A DNA stretch of 22,773 bases, taken from contig JAIRZN010000135.1 in the NCBI GenBank assembly GCA_031267205.1, positions 1-22,773 of the forward strand. Reading direction: 5' to 3'. How positions within the stretch are numbered: position 1 is the first letter of the stretch; every line of letters starts with the position of its first letter. The notes beneath the pieces are model-generated. The model ran no database searches, was not told the origin of the DNA, and saw only the letters and a list, made by a program, of their open reading frames with translations. This document shows positions 6,420-14,267 of the stretch, piece after piece. Made by a program: the position numbers and the translations under genes. Source of the stretch: Tannerellaceae bacterium. Its GTDB lineage: Bacteria; Bacteroidota; Bacteroidia; Bacteroidales; Tannerellaceae.

Positions 6420-7157
6420 ATGAAAAAGTTATTTGCTAAAGCATTCTTGGGCTTGTGCGCCCTTGGAACCTCTACCCTCCTCTTTGCACAGGAAGCAACC
6501 GAACAAGTGATTGAAAGCGGTATGCACCACCAATTGAAGATCAAATTTATAGAAGGTAGCGCCGATTTCATGGGAGCCATAGCAATTATATTGATTTTAG
6601 GCTTAGGATTCTGCTTGGAAAGAGTTATCTACCTGAATTTAGCCGAGGTAAACCCGGTCAAATTGCTGAAAGGCATAGAAGGTGCGCTTGACAAAGGAAA
6701 CGTGGAAGAAGCTAAAGCAATTGCACGCGACACCAGAGGCCCGATTGCATCCATTCTGTATCAGGGATTATCCAGGATTGATCAAGGTATCGACGTAGTG
6801 GAAAAATCCGTTATTTCGTATGGTGGCGTCCAGAGCGGTTTGCTGGAAAAGAACCTTTCGTGGATTACATTGTTTATAGCAATCGCTCCGTCCGTAGGAT
6901 TCATGGGTACGGTAGTCGGGATGATTATGGCTTTCGACAATATTGAGAAAGTAGGAGATATAAGCCCGACGGTTGTCGCAGGCGGTATGAAAGTGGCGTT
7001 GATCACGACAGTGGGCGGTCTTGTAGTGGCTTTGATTCTGCAAGTATTCTACAATTATCTGCTGAGCAAACTGGAAGCTATCCTGAACCAAATGGAAGAC
7101 GCATCTATTTCTTTGATTGACATGGTGCTGAAATACAATTATAAATACAACAAATAA
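6420..7157 (+). CDS. exbB: MotA/TolQ/ExbB proton channel family protein
   Basis: The 245-residue protein has an N-terminal signal-like hydrophobic segment (about 4-24), then transmembrane segments near 55-75, 143-168 and 188-215. The conserved core WITLFIAIAPSVGFMGTVVGMIMAFD and VVAGGMKVALITTVGGLVVAL is that of ExbB/TolQ. It forms the inner-membrane pentamer that with ExbD uses the proton gradient to drive TonB. It starts a four-gene cluster with the 4-TM gene 7 nt downstream and two exbD genes. An A-rich leader (about 6345-6400) precedes it. The first segment reads like a cleavable signal (LLFAQE); Bacteroidota ExbB proteins often carry such an extension. Confidence 0.92.
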   Translation: MKKLFAKAFLGLCALGTSTLLFAQEATEQVIESGMHHQLKIKFIEGSADFMGAIAIILILGLGFCLERVIYLNLAEVNPVKLLKGIEGALDKGNVEEAKAIARDTRGPIASILYQGLSRIDQGIDVVEKSVISYGGVQSGLLEKNLSWITLFIAIAPSVGFMGTVVGMIMAFDNIEKVGDISPTVVAGGMKVALITTVGGLVVALILQVFYNYLLSKLEAILNQMEDASISLIDMVLKYNYKYNK

Positions 7158-7164
7158 TTGAACC

Positions 7165-7644
7165 ATGGCTGTTACTAAAATAAGGAAATTTTCCAGTTGG
7201 GTATTGGTCGCCTGTACCATTATCATGCTGGGAGTTGTAGGGCTATTCTTCTTTGGAGGAGACAATGAGCCTTACAACGGACAGTGGAATCCCAAATATA
7301 CCGATACGCTGCTATACTGGATGTATGGACTGTTTGCCATAACGGTCGTATCCATCTTGTGTTTTGTGATCCTCCAGTTTATAAATAATTTTAAAGCCGA
7401 CAAGAGGCAAGCTTTTTTTGCTTTGGGCATCCTTGTCCTGTTTGCAATAATGTTTTTCACAACGTATTCCATAGGAGACGGCACGCCTATACAGAGCTTG
7501 TTAAACAAGTCCGACACAGAAAAGTTTAATGTGTCTTTTTGGTTGAAATTGACGGACATGTTTCTCTTTTCAATCTACATCATGTTTGTTTTGACCGTTT
7601 TGGCGGTGATTGCGGGCAGTCTGAAGAGAATCTTTGAAAAATAA
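7165..7644 (+). CDS. Four-transmembrane hypothetical protein of the ExbB/ExbD cluster
   Basis: The 159 residues carry four predicted membrane segments (about 10-30, 45-69, 82-103 and 127-152). The short first periplasmic loop contains NEPYNGQWNPKYTDTLLYW, and the C-terminus is basic. I know of no assigned function. A protein like this commonly sits between exbB and exbD in Bacteroidales. It lies 7 nt after exbB and 18 nt before the first exbD, on the same strand, so it is almost certainly co-expressed with the channel. It could be an accessory subunit of the complex, but this is inference from position only. Confidence 0.85.
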   Translation: MAVTKIRKFSSWVLVACTIIMLGVVGLFFFGGDNEPYNGQWNPKYTDTLLYWMYGLFAITVVSILCFVILQFINNFKADKRQAFFALGILVLFAIMFFTTYSIGDGTPIQSLLNKSDTEKFNVSFWLKLTDMFLFSIYIMFVLTVLAVIAGSLKRIFEK

Positions 7645-7662
7645 ATTTAGAGAAAAACAATT

Positions 7663-8253
7663 ATGGCAAGAAAGAAGAGAAAAATGCCGGAGGTAAACTC
7701 TACATCAACGGCTGATATTGCTTTTATGATGCTTCTGTTCTTCCTCCTGACCTCCTCTATGGATACCGACAGGGGGTTGCCGAGGCGTCTGCCGCCGCCT
7801 GTCCCCAAAGACCAGAAAAATCAGGATGTGGATATTAAGAAGAGAAATATCTTAGTGGTGCTTATAAACAGTACCAACCAGATACTCTGCGGAGACGTCT
7901 ACGTTCAATTAGACCAGTTGAAGGACAGAATCAAAGAGTTTGTTGAAAACCCAACGAACAATGAGCATATGCCTGAACTGATTGAAGTAGACGTTCCTTA
8001 TTTCGGAGTGCGTAAGGTTCCGAAAAACCACGTTATCTCCCTGCAAAACAATCGCGATACTTCATATCAAGCCTATATCGACGTACAGAGCGAGATCGCA
8101 GCGGCGTATAACGAACTGAGAGATGACATTTCCCTGCAAAAGTTCGGACGAAAGTTTGCAGACTTGGACGAAGAACAACAAAAGGCCGTTCAGACAATCT
8201 ATCCGCAAAAGGTATCTGAAGCCGAGCCTAAAAATTATGGAGGATCTAAATAA
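7663..8253 (+). CDS. exbD: ExbD/TolR family biopolymer transport protein, first copy
   Basis: The 196-residue protein has a basic N-terminus (MARKKRKMPEVN) and one membrane helix, TADIAFMMLLFFLLTSSM, with the conserved proton-carrying Asp at residue 18. A periplasmic domain follows, with PPP(V)P after the helix. It is longer than ordinary ExbD (about 140 aa), having an extra C-terminal stretch (about 140-196) rich in charged residues. It forms the peripheral shaft of the ExbB pentamer. Its TAA shares one base with the ATG of the next exbD, implying translational coupling. Confidence 0.92.
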   Translation: MARKKRKMPEVNSTSTADIAFMMLLFFLLTSSMDTDRGLPRRLPPPVPKDQKNQDVDIKKRNILVVLINSTNQILCGDVYVQLDQLKDRIKEFVENPTNNEHMPELIEVDVPYFGVRKVPKNHVISLQNNRDTSYQAYIDVQSEIAAAYNELRDDISLQKFGRKFADLDEEQQKAVQTIYPQKVSEAEPKNYGGSK

Positions 8254-8723
8254 TGGGAAAATTTGGCAGTGGAGAAAAACGCGAAGTGCCCCAACCAAGT
8301 ATGGCGTCCTTGTCTGACCTTGTGTTCACTTTCCTGTTCTTCGTCATGATGGTGACATCCATGCGTGAAGTAACACTGAAAGTGACCTTCAGAGCTCCGC
8401 AAGCAACCGAGTTGCAGAAATTAGAAAAGAAATCGCTTATCACATTTATATATGTAGGCGAACCGACGCAGGAATTCAGAGCCAAGATGGGTTCTACTAC
8501 TCGCGTACAATTGAACGACTCTTTTGCCGAAATATCGGAAATTCAAGATTATATTGCACAGGAGAAGTCGAGTATGAAAGAAGAAGACCAACCATTCATG
8601 ACTGTTTCAATAAAAGCAGACAGGGAAACGAAGATGGGAATCATTTCTGACATCAAGCAGGCGTTGCGTGAAGCATACGCACTTAAAATCAGTTATTCTG
8701 CCGTAGGTAGAGTTAATAGATAA
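8253..8723 (+). CDS. exbD: ExbD/TolR family biopolymer transport protein, second copy
   Basis: The 156-residue protein resembles ExbD: a single membrane helix SDLVFTFLFFVMMVTSM near residues 21-37 with the conserved Asp22, then a periplasmic domain ending DIKQALREAYALKISYSA. The Gly/Ser N-terminus (MGKFGSGEKREVPQPS) differs from the basic tail of the first copy, and the two copies are clearly diverged rather than a recent duplication. ExbD works as a dimer inside the ExbB pentamer, so the two products may form a heterodimer (inference). It is the last gene of the cluster; a long hairpin follows 10 nt after the stop. Confidence 0.9.
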   Translation: MGKFGSGEKREVPQPSMASLSDLVFTFLFFVMMVTSMREVTLKVTFRAPQATELQKLEKKSLITFIYVGEPTQEFRAKMGSTTRVQLNDSFAEISEIQDYIAQEKSSMKEEDQPFMTVSIKADRETKMGIISDIKQALREAYALKISYSAVGRVNR

Positions 8724-8732
8724 CAGTGCCCG

Positions 8733-8791
8733 CATAAATAAAGAAGGAGGTCGGCGGAAATTGATTTTGCCCGCCTCTTTCTTTATTTATG
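8733..8791 (+). terminator. Long hairpin terminator after the exb cluster
   Basis: CATAAATAAAGAA (8733-8745) pairs perfectly with TTCTTTATTTATG (8779-8791). Inside it, a GGAGG/CCGCC-type GC-rich section adds further pairing. The AT-rich base of the stem supplies T-rich tracts on both strands. Confidence 0.75.
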
Positions 8792-8849
8792 TGGATATTC
8801 CCCTCACAACATAACCAAAATGTAACCATAAAAAACGCCATAATCTGTA

Positions 8850-8879
8850 TTTGTGTGTATAAATTTCGTGTATCTTTGC
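8850..8879 (+). promoter_or_regulatory. Promoter for the acyltransferase pair
   Basis: TTTG (8850-8853) stands 17 nt before TATCTTTGC (8871-8879), a full match to TAnnTTTGC. The expected start near 8886 leaves only a short leader before the ATG at 8902. Confidence 0.75.
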
Positions 8880-8901
8880 TACCGACAGAGTTTATGTGGA
8901 A

Positions 8902-9735
8902 ATGACTAAAGAAGGAGATATTATCCGGTTTATTGATGTGGAGGAGGTCATTAGGGAAAAAGCCTCTGCGCTTGTCCCGCGATTGCCTCGTTTTGTGATA
9001 AATTACCTGATCCGTATCATTCATCAAGATGAGGTGAATGACATTTTGAATCGTTACCGTGACAAGGATGGGGTTGATTTTATGACGGAACTTATTCGCC
9101 ATTTTGATATAACACTGGCGCTGACAGGAGAAGAAAATATACATCGGGAAGGACGTTATATATTTTCTTCCAACCATCCGTTAGGAGGCCTTGACGGGGT
9201 CTGCCTGTCATGCGTACTCGGAAATTATTATAACGGAAGGATACGTTACTTGGTAAATGATATCCTCCTCTTTATTCCTAACCTTCGGTCTATATTTATC
9301 CCAATTAACAAGCATGGGAAACAGAGTAAGCATACAGCCCTTCTCACTGATGAAGCCTACGCTTCCGACAACCAGATTCTTACCTTTCCCGCCGGTCTTT
9401 GTTCGCGCAAAATAAAAGGAGAAATCACCGACTTATCCTGGAAGAAGTCCTTTATTCAAAAAGCGATAGAATATCGACGCGACATCGTTCCGGTTTATTT
9501 TGAAGGGAAAAACTCGAATTTTTTCTATCGCTTAGCTAATATAAGGAAGAGACTGGGGGTAAAGTTCAATTTGGAGATGCTTTACCTATCCGACGAATTA
9601 TTCAAGAGCAAACATACCTCCTTTCGGATATATTTCGGTAAACCCATACCCTGGCAAACATTCGATAAAAGCAAGACGCCGCCTGAATGGGTGGAATGGG
9701 TGAGAACTCAAGTTTATAATCTGAAGAATAACTGA
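8902..9735 (+). CDS. PlsC-like lysolipid acyltransferase (GlsA/OlsA-like)
   Basis: I choose the ATG at 8902; the frame also opens with GTG at 8896, and the ATG at 8894 is out of frame and stops at once. The product is 277 residues, cytoplasmic or membrane-peripheral. It has the acyltransferase signature SNHPLGGLDG near 95, an INKHGK region, FPAGLCSR corresponding to the FPEGT block, and IVPVYFEG. The catalytic motif reads H-x5-D rather than the H-x4-D of classic PlsC. Next to a GNAT-like partner 30 nt downstream, it most resembles the O-acyltransferase of glycine-lipid (GlsA) or ornithine-lipid (OlsA) synthesis, which acylates a 3-hydroxyacyl amino acid. Which amino acid is used cannot be read from the sequence. 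Confidence 0.82.
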   Translation: MTKEGDIIRFIDVEEVIREKASALVPRLPRFVINYLIRIIHQDEVNDILNRYRDKDGVDFMTELIRHFDITLALTGEENIHREGRYIFSSNHPLGGLDGVCLSCVLGNYYNGRIRYLVNDILLFIPNLRSIFIPINKHGKQSKHTALLTDEAYASDNQILTFPAGLCSRKIKGEITDLSWKKSFIQKAIEYRRDIVPVYFEGKNSNFFYRLANIRKRLGVKFNLEMLYLSDELFKSKHTSFRIYFGKPIPWQTFDKSKTPPEWVEWVRTQVYNLKNN

Positions 9736-9765
9736 TATACTAAATTTATTAATTATCCATGTATC

Positions 9766-10755
9766 ATGCATAATCAAGATATTATAGCCCCCATTGAGCG
9801 CTCGTTGCTTAAGGCGGAATTAACACCCGGCAAACTTTTGCGGAAGACAAACAAATCAAATAATGAAATATATATAACAACAGCACACGACTCGCCATGT
9901 GTAATGCAGGAGATCGGACGGCTGAGGGAGATTGCTTTCCGGCATTATGGGGGCGGAACAAACAAGTCTGTGGACATCGACGAATTCGACACTATGGAGG
10001 GAGCTTACCGGCAACTTATTGTATGGAATCCGGAAGAAGAACAGATACTCGGAGGCTATCGTTTCTTATGCGGTTCCGACGTACGGTTTGACGATACCGG
10101 CCGACCAATACTTGCCACTTCTCACCTGTTTGATTTTTCCCAAAAATTTATAGATAATTATCTGCCTTACACGGTAGAACTTGGGCGCTCATTTGTGACG
10201 CTGGAGTTTCAGATGACCAGGGAGGGTTCTGCTAAAGGATTGTTTGTGTTGGACAACCTGTGGGACGGTCTTGGAGCCTTGTCGGTTGTAGAGCCTACAC
10301 TGCAATATTTTTTCGGTAAAGTGACGATGTATAACACTTATAACCCGAAAGCCCGTGACATGATTTTGTATTTCCTGTCGAAACACTTCCCTGATTACGA
10401 TAAGCTCGTAACGCCGATTTGTCCCCTACAAACCAATCCCAACATAGCTTTGATGGAAACCCTTTTCCACTCCGACAACTTCAGGGAAAACTATAAAACG
10501 CTAAACCAGGAAGTCCGTAAGTTCGATATCAACGTCCCGCCTTTAGTAAATGCATACATGAGCCTGTCGCCAAAGATGCGAAACTTTGGTACGGCTATCA
10601 ACCACGAATTCGGCGAAGTAGAAGAAACAGGCATCATGATCGCTATAAGCGAAATCCTCGAAGAGAAAAAACAACGGCATATAGAAACTTATCTGATGGA
10701 AGAATATCCTTCGCAACCATTGTTGAAGGGTAACAGTATAATTCAAACAGTATAA
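9766..10755 (+). CDS. GNAT-like N-acyltransferase (GlsB/OlsB-like, 'hemolysin' family)
   Basis: The 329-residue protein matches the Bacteroidota GNAT-family N-acyltransferase often labelled hemolysin. It shows EIGRLREIAFRHYGGGTNKSVDIDEFD, a strand QLIVWNPEEEQILGGYRFL, and VELGRSFV, the core of the acceptor/acyl-thioester site. A Bacteroidota-type C-terminal extension (about 220-329) follows. Known members transfer a 3-hydroxyacyl group from acyl carrier protein to the amino group of glycine or ornithine, the first step of aminolipid synthesis. It follows the PlsC-like gene by 30 nt, and the two would together produce a diacylated aminolipid. The substrate is unproven. Confidence 0.85.
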   Translation: MHNQDIIAPIERSLLKAELTPGKLLRKTNKSNNEIYITTAHDSPCVMQEIGRLREIAFRHYGGGTNKSVDIDEFDTMEGAYRQLIVWNPEEEQILGGYRFLCGSDVRFDDTGRPILATSHLFDFSQKFIDNYLPYTVELGRSFVTLEFQMTREGSAKGLFVLDNLWDGLGALSVVEPTLQYFFGKVTMYNTYNPKARDMILYFLSKHFPDYDKLVTPICPLQTNPNIALMETLFHSDNFRENYKTLNQEVRKFDINVPPLVNAYMSLSPKMRNFGTAINHEFGEVEETGIMIAISEILEEKKQRHIETYLMEEYPSQPLLKGNSIIQTV

Positions 10756-10780
10756 AAAATGGAGACCGGAAACCATTTTA
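10756..10780 (+). terminator. Weak hairpin after the GNAT-like gene
   Basis: AAAATGG (10756-10762) pairs with CCATTTT (10773-10779), immediately after the stop codon. It is AT-rich, so it may only attenuate. It is the sole candidate between the acyltransferases and the lactonase gene. Confidence 0.35.
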
Positions 10781-10834
10781 AAAACGGGGCTAACATACGA
10801 GGCCACACGAGTATGAAAAATAAATTTAATACAA

Positions 10835-11737
10835 ATGGAAAAGCAAAGAGTTGTGATTTTTCTGTGTCTGTCCGTTCTTTTTACCGCCGTCGCCAATAGT
10901 CAAACCGCCGGGAGTCTGATAGTTCCGGGTGCAAAGGTGGAAAAACTGGCCGAAGGATTTAGTTTTACCGAAGGCCCTGCTGTTGACAGCGAGGGTAATG
11001 TCTATTTTACCGACCAGCCTAACGATCGCATCCATATATGGTCGGTTGATGGTAAGCTCTCTACTTTCCTCGAAAATACGGGACGCGCCAATGGGCTTTA
11101 TTTCGATAAGTCAGGTCGCTTGATTTCGTGTTCCGATCTGGATAACGAAATATGGAGTTTCGGAATGGACGGGAAACATACGGTTATAGTGACGGATTTC
11201 GGGGGAAAGAAACTGAATGGCCCCAATGATTTATGGGTACATCCGAATGGCGGTATTTATTTTACCGACCCGCTTTATAAAAGGAATTACTGGTCGCGTG
11301 ATCCTGAGATGCAACAGCAAGGACAATACCTGTATTATGTTACGCCTGATCACAAAAGCGTGAAGCTGATAGATATAGATTTTGAGCAACCTAACGGCAT
11401 CATAGGTTCTCCGGATGGCAAACTATTGTATGTGGCCGATATAAGGGCGCGCAAAACATACGTGTACAATATACAGCCTGACGGTTCGCTGACGGATAAG
11501 AAACTATTTGCACCTATGGGCTCGGACGGGATGACAATGGACGAAAAGGGTAATATATATGTGACGGGACGTGGCGTGACGGTTTTCAACCCGGCGGGAG
11601 AACAAATCGAACAAATCCCGGTAGAGGCCAATTGGACGGCTAACGTATGCTTCGGGGGAAAAGACATGCAAACCCTTTTCATAACCGCCTCGCAGTATTT
11701 ATACAGCGTGCGTATGAACGTAAAGGGCGTACACTAA
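10835..11737 (+). CDS. Exported SMP-30/gluconolactonase-like beta-propeller protein
   Basis: The 300-residue protein begins with a signal peptide (VVIFLCLSVLFTAVANSQ, cleavage near 23). The six-bladed propeller pattern follows with the metal-binding positions of SMP-30: Glu in SFTEGPAVD, Asn in GRANGLYFD, LNGPNDLWVHPNGGIYFTDP and Asp in GSDGMTMDEKGNIYVT. Related enzymes hydrolyse sugar lactones such as gluconolactone with a divalent metal. With a signal peptide this one acts in the periplasm or outside, and the substrate is unknown. The ATG at 10835 is preferred; the one at 10813 is out of frame. No promoter box is obvious upstream, so it may be read from the acyltransferase transcript. Its stop codon overlaps that of the opposing acyl-CoA synthetase. 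Confidence 0.85.
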   Translation: MEKQRVVIFLCLSVLFTAVANSQTAGSLIVPGAKVEKLAEGFSFTEGPAVDSEGNVYFTDQPNDRIHIWSVDGKLSTFLENTGRANGLYFDKSGRLISCSDLDNEIWSFGMDGKHTVIVTDFGGKKLNGPNDLWVHPNGGIYFTDPLYKRNYWSRDPEMQQQGQYLYYVTPDHKSVKLIDIDFEQPNGIIGSPDGKLLYVADIRARKTYVYNIQPDGSLTDKKLFAPMGSDGMTMDEKGNIYVTGRGVTVFNPAGEQIEQIPVEANWTANVCFGGKDMQTLFITASQYLYSVRMNVKGVH

Positions 11738-13545
11738 TCCTTGTACATTGAATCAATAAGCGAAACGTATTTTTCAAGGATAACCGGACGGCGGAGCTTA
11801 AGCGTGTCGGTCAGTTCTCCTCCTTCCATGGTAAATGGGAACGGTAGGAGAACGAACCGTTTTATCTTCTCGTATGAAGCGAGGTCTTTTTGATGATCTT
11901 CAACGCGCGCCTCTATCAGGCGTATGATAGCGGGGTTCTTTATCATATCTTCGTCGGCGGTGTATGATATATTTTTCTGCAGGGCATATAGCCGCAGCGC
12001 CTCAAAGTCGGGAACTATAAGTGCGCCTACAAACTTACGGCAGTCGCCTATGACGGCAATCTGCGCGATGTACTTGTCATTACCCATCAACATCTCAATG
12101 GCTTGTGGCGCTACGTATTTCCCATTGGAAGTTTTATAAAGGTCTTTGATGCGCTCGGTAAAGTAAAGCGTGTCGCCCTCTAAGCGTCCTGCATCGCCTG
12201 TACGGAAAAATCCGTCTTCCGTGAAGGCTTTGGCGTTATCCGCAGGCCGGTTGTAATACCCCGGAGTAACTGTTTTTCCCCTGACTAATATCTCGTTATT
12301 ATTGCTTTCATCTATTTTCACTTCTACGTCAGGCATGACAACGCCGATGGATCCTACCGTAAAGCTTTCTTTTGGGCAGAACGAAACGGTGGCGGTCGTT
12401 TCGCTCAATCCATAGCCGTAAACCAATGGAATGTTTACCGAATGCAGGAAAATGTTCACCTCGTCCGACAATGGTGCGCCGGCCACAGGGAAAAGTACGC
12501 CCCGTTCTATCCCCAACACCTTTTTAAGCGTTGCATAAATGGTCTTGTTATAGAACCCAAACTTCATCCTGAGCCGGAAGGGAGGCTTTAACCCTTCGTT
12601 TTTATACTCCATATTGTAGCTGTACCCGGTCTTGACGGCATCCAAGGCGATCTTCTTCAGAAAATGAGGCATACCGTCTATTTTATCGTGAACGCCGGCA
12701 TAGACTTTCTCCCAAAAACGCGGCACATTACACATCATCGTGGGATGCACTTCCGCAAGGGTCTGTTGTATCATCTTTGGGTCGCGATTGATAGCTACCA
12801 TCACTCCGTTGCGTAAGCAGAGATACGTCCATGCCTTCTCGAAGATATGCGTCAGGGGAAGAAAGCACATGGACGTTTGTTTATCTGTGATGACAGGCAG
12901 GCGTATCTCGTGTATGCGCATAGCTTCCATAAAATTATAATGGTGTAGCACAACGCCTTTCGACTCTCCCGTCGTCCCCGATGTATAGATAATTGCCGCT
13001 TTATCTTCAAACGTTGCCGCTTTCATACGTACTTTTACTTTTGTTTCCGTGTGCGCATTATCGCCCAAACGTATGAAGTCGTCGAAATAAACAGATGTCT
13101 TATCCTCCGGATTCAGCAGCACCTTACGGTCGAAAATAATCAGCCGTTTGAGTACGGACGAGCCTTTCTGTACAATAAACGCATTATTATACTGCAACTG
13201 TTCCCCCACAAAGATGGTAGATATCCCGGCATCATTCGTAATATAATCCACCTGTGCAGGCGAACCGGTCGCATACATCGGCACAGGCGCCGCCCTATTG
13301 GCAAACGCCGCAAAATCGGTAACGAGGCATTGCGGCATATTCTGCGAATACAGTCCGATATTTTCGTGCTCGACAATTCCAAATTCAGCCATTGCCTTAG
13401 CCGTAAGCATGACAAGGTTGGAAAATTCGCGCCACGAGATTTTCTCCCACTTCCCGGTTTCGTCATTACGATATTTCAATGCTGTGCGCGTTTCGTATAC
13501 GTTCGCCTGCCGGTGTATCAACTCGGCAAAATGAGTATCCTGCAT
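11734..13545 (-). CDS. fadD: AMP-dependent long-chain fatty acyl-CoA synthetase
   Basis: The 603-residue protein has the ANL-superfamily motifs: the ATP-binding loop IIYTSGTTGESKGV (about 190), a later segment GYGLSETTATVSF (about 383), FFRTGDAGRLEGD (about 440) and the C-terminal hinge/lysine region ERIKDLYKTSNGKYVAPQAIE. The long-chain subgroup is indicated by length and by the linker PRFWEKVYAGVHDKI. It activates fatty acids to acyl-AMP and then acyl-CoA at the cytoplasmic face of the membrane. The gene is transcribed alone from a promoter at 13585-13615. It ends by sharing four bases (CTAA) with the stop of the lactonase gene, which leaves no room for a terminator between the two. Confidence 0.92.
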   Translation of the reverse strand: MQDTHFAELIHRQANVYETRTALKYRNDETGKWEKISWREFSNLVMLTAKAMAEFGIVEHENIGLYSQNMPQCLVTDFAAFANRAAPVPMYATGSPAQVDYITNDAGISTIFVGEQLQYNNAFIVQKGSSVLKRLIIFDRKVLLNPEDKTSVYFDDFIRLGDNAHTETKVKVRMKAATFEDKAAIIYTSGTTGESKGVVLHHYNFMEAMRIHEIRLPVITDKQTSMCFLPLTHIFEKAWTYLCLRNGVMVAINRDPKMIQQTLAEVHPTMMCNVPRFWEKVYAGVHDKIDGMPHFLKKIALDAVKTGYSYNMEYKNEGLKPPFRLRMKFGFYNKTIYATLKKVLGIERGVLFPVAGAPLSDEVNIFLHSVNIPLVYGYGLSETTATVSFCPKESFTVGSIGVVMPDVEVKIDESNNNEILVRGKTVTPGYYNRPADNAKAFTEDGFFRTGDAGRLEGDTLYFTERIKDLYKTSNGKYVAPQAIEMLMGNDKYIAQIAVIGDCRKFVGALIVPDFEALRLYALQKNISYTADEDMIKNPAIIRLIEARVEDHQKDLASYEKIKRFVLLPFPFTMEGGELTDTLKLRRPVILEKYVSLIDSMYKD

Positions 13546-13584
13546 CTATATAAAATTTAAATGTTAAATATATTACGAATGAGA

Positions 13585-13615
13585 CAAAGGTAGACATTCA
13601 TTCCGAGATTCACAA
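13585..13615 (-). promoter_or_regulatory. Promoter for the acyl-CoA synthetase
   Basis: On the minus strand TACCTTTG (13592 to 13585) matches TAnnTTTG. TTG at 13615-13613 lies 20 nt upstream, the usual spacing. The expected start is near 13578, about 33 nt before the ATG at 13545. Confidence 0.7.
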
Positions 13616-13785
13616 CAAAGCGTAATCGCCCCAATCCCTCATGCAAAGAAGCGTCTCGCGAAGCCTCCGCCAATATACGCACGCCCATTGCGGTAGAACC
13701 GGAGGCTGTAAAGAAATGGTTTTTTGTCCTGAAGTCCGGGTGTGTATGGGCGCGGATTGAAATTATTTCGTAGTTTTCTCCTATA

Positions 13786-14058
13786 AAAGTTACCGACTTT
13801 CTTTAGAAAGTTGCCAGCTTTCTTTAGAAAGTTACCGACTTTCTTTAGAAAGTTACCGACTTTCTTTAGAAAGTTGCTGACTTTCTTTAGAAAGTTACCG
13901 ACTTTCTTTAGAAAGTTACCGACTTTCTTTAGAAAGTTACCGACTTTCTTTAGAAAGTTACTGACTTTCTTTAGAAAGTTACCAGCTTTCTTTAGAAAGT
14001 TACCAGCTTTCTTTAGAAAGTTGCTGACTTTCTTTAGAAAGTTACCAGCTTTCTTCAG
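13786..14058. repeat. 21-bp tandem repeat array 2 (13 units of hairpin-forming repeat)
   Basis: Thirteen units of exactly 21 bp run without gaps. The fixed 16-nt part is CTTTCTTTAGAAAGTT. The other five bases vary at four positions and read mainly ACCGA, GCTGA, ACCAG or ACTGA (also GCCAG). Arms GAAAGT and ACTTTC (or GCTTTC) are inverted, so each arm can pair within its unit or with its neighbour through CTTTC-TTTA-GAAAG. The minus strand encodes LKKVGNF heptads in a frame open from a GTG at 14109, and the plus strand LPTFFRK heptads from an ATG at 13811. Neither looks like a real gene: no ATG on the minus strand, no known family, and extremely low complexity. The array lies in the 721-bp gap between the acyl-CoA synthetase promoter and the GH172-like gene. 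The rest of the gap (13621-13785 and 14059-14259) shows nothing else I can support. Confidence 0.95.
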
Positions 14059-14259
14059 CAAGCCGACAACAGATTCTAATCCCCTGCCATGGTTTTCAAA
14101 GAGATCCACAGGGGTTCCAATATAAATCGATGGTGTTCACATACAGAGCCTTAATGAATAAAAAAACTAAAGATATGTATAATGAGCTTGACTCTTCGCA
14201 GAAGGGGAATCAAACCTCCCCATCTTCATTCATCTGTGTGTTATTACGGCTTTATCATG

Positions 14260-14267
14260 TATATTTG
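14260..14267 (+). promoter_or_regulatory. Candidate -7 box overlapping the start of the GH172-like gene
   Basis: TATATTTG (14260-14267) matches TAnnTTTG but ends on the first base of the most upstream GTG start. No TTG lies at the -33 distance. If it is used, transcription would begin near 14274 and translation would have to start later, for example at GTG 14288. Confidence 0.35.

Noticed and set aside
8894..8907. ATG at 8894 as start of the PlsC-like gene
   Set aside because: It reads ATG TGG AAA TGA and stops after three codons; the gene uses the ATG at 8902 in another frame.
10813..10900. ATG at 10813 as start of the lactonase
   Set aside because: It is out of frame and reaches a stop within about 30 codons; the ATG at 10835 gives the signal peptide.
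358..14058. CRISPR array
   Set aside because: Units are contiguous 21-mers with no unique spacers, and no cas genes are present.
13639..14125. LKKVGNF (minus) and LPTFFRK (plus) frames over array 2
   Set aside because: Same reason as array 1. The minus frame has only a GTG start, and the tails on both sides resemble no protein family.
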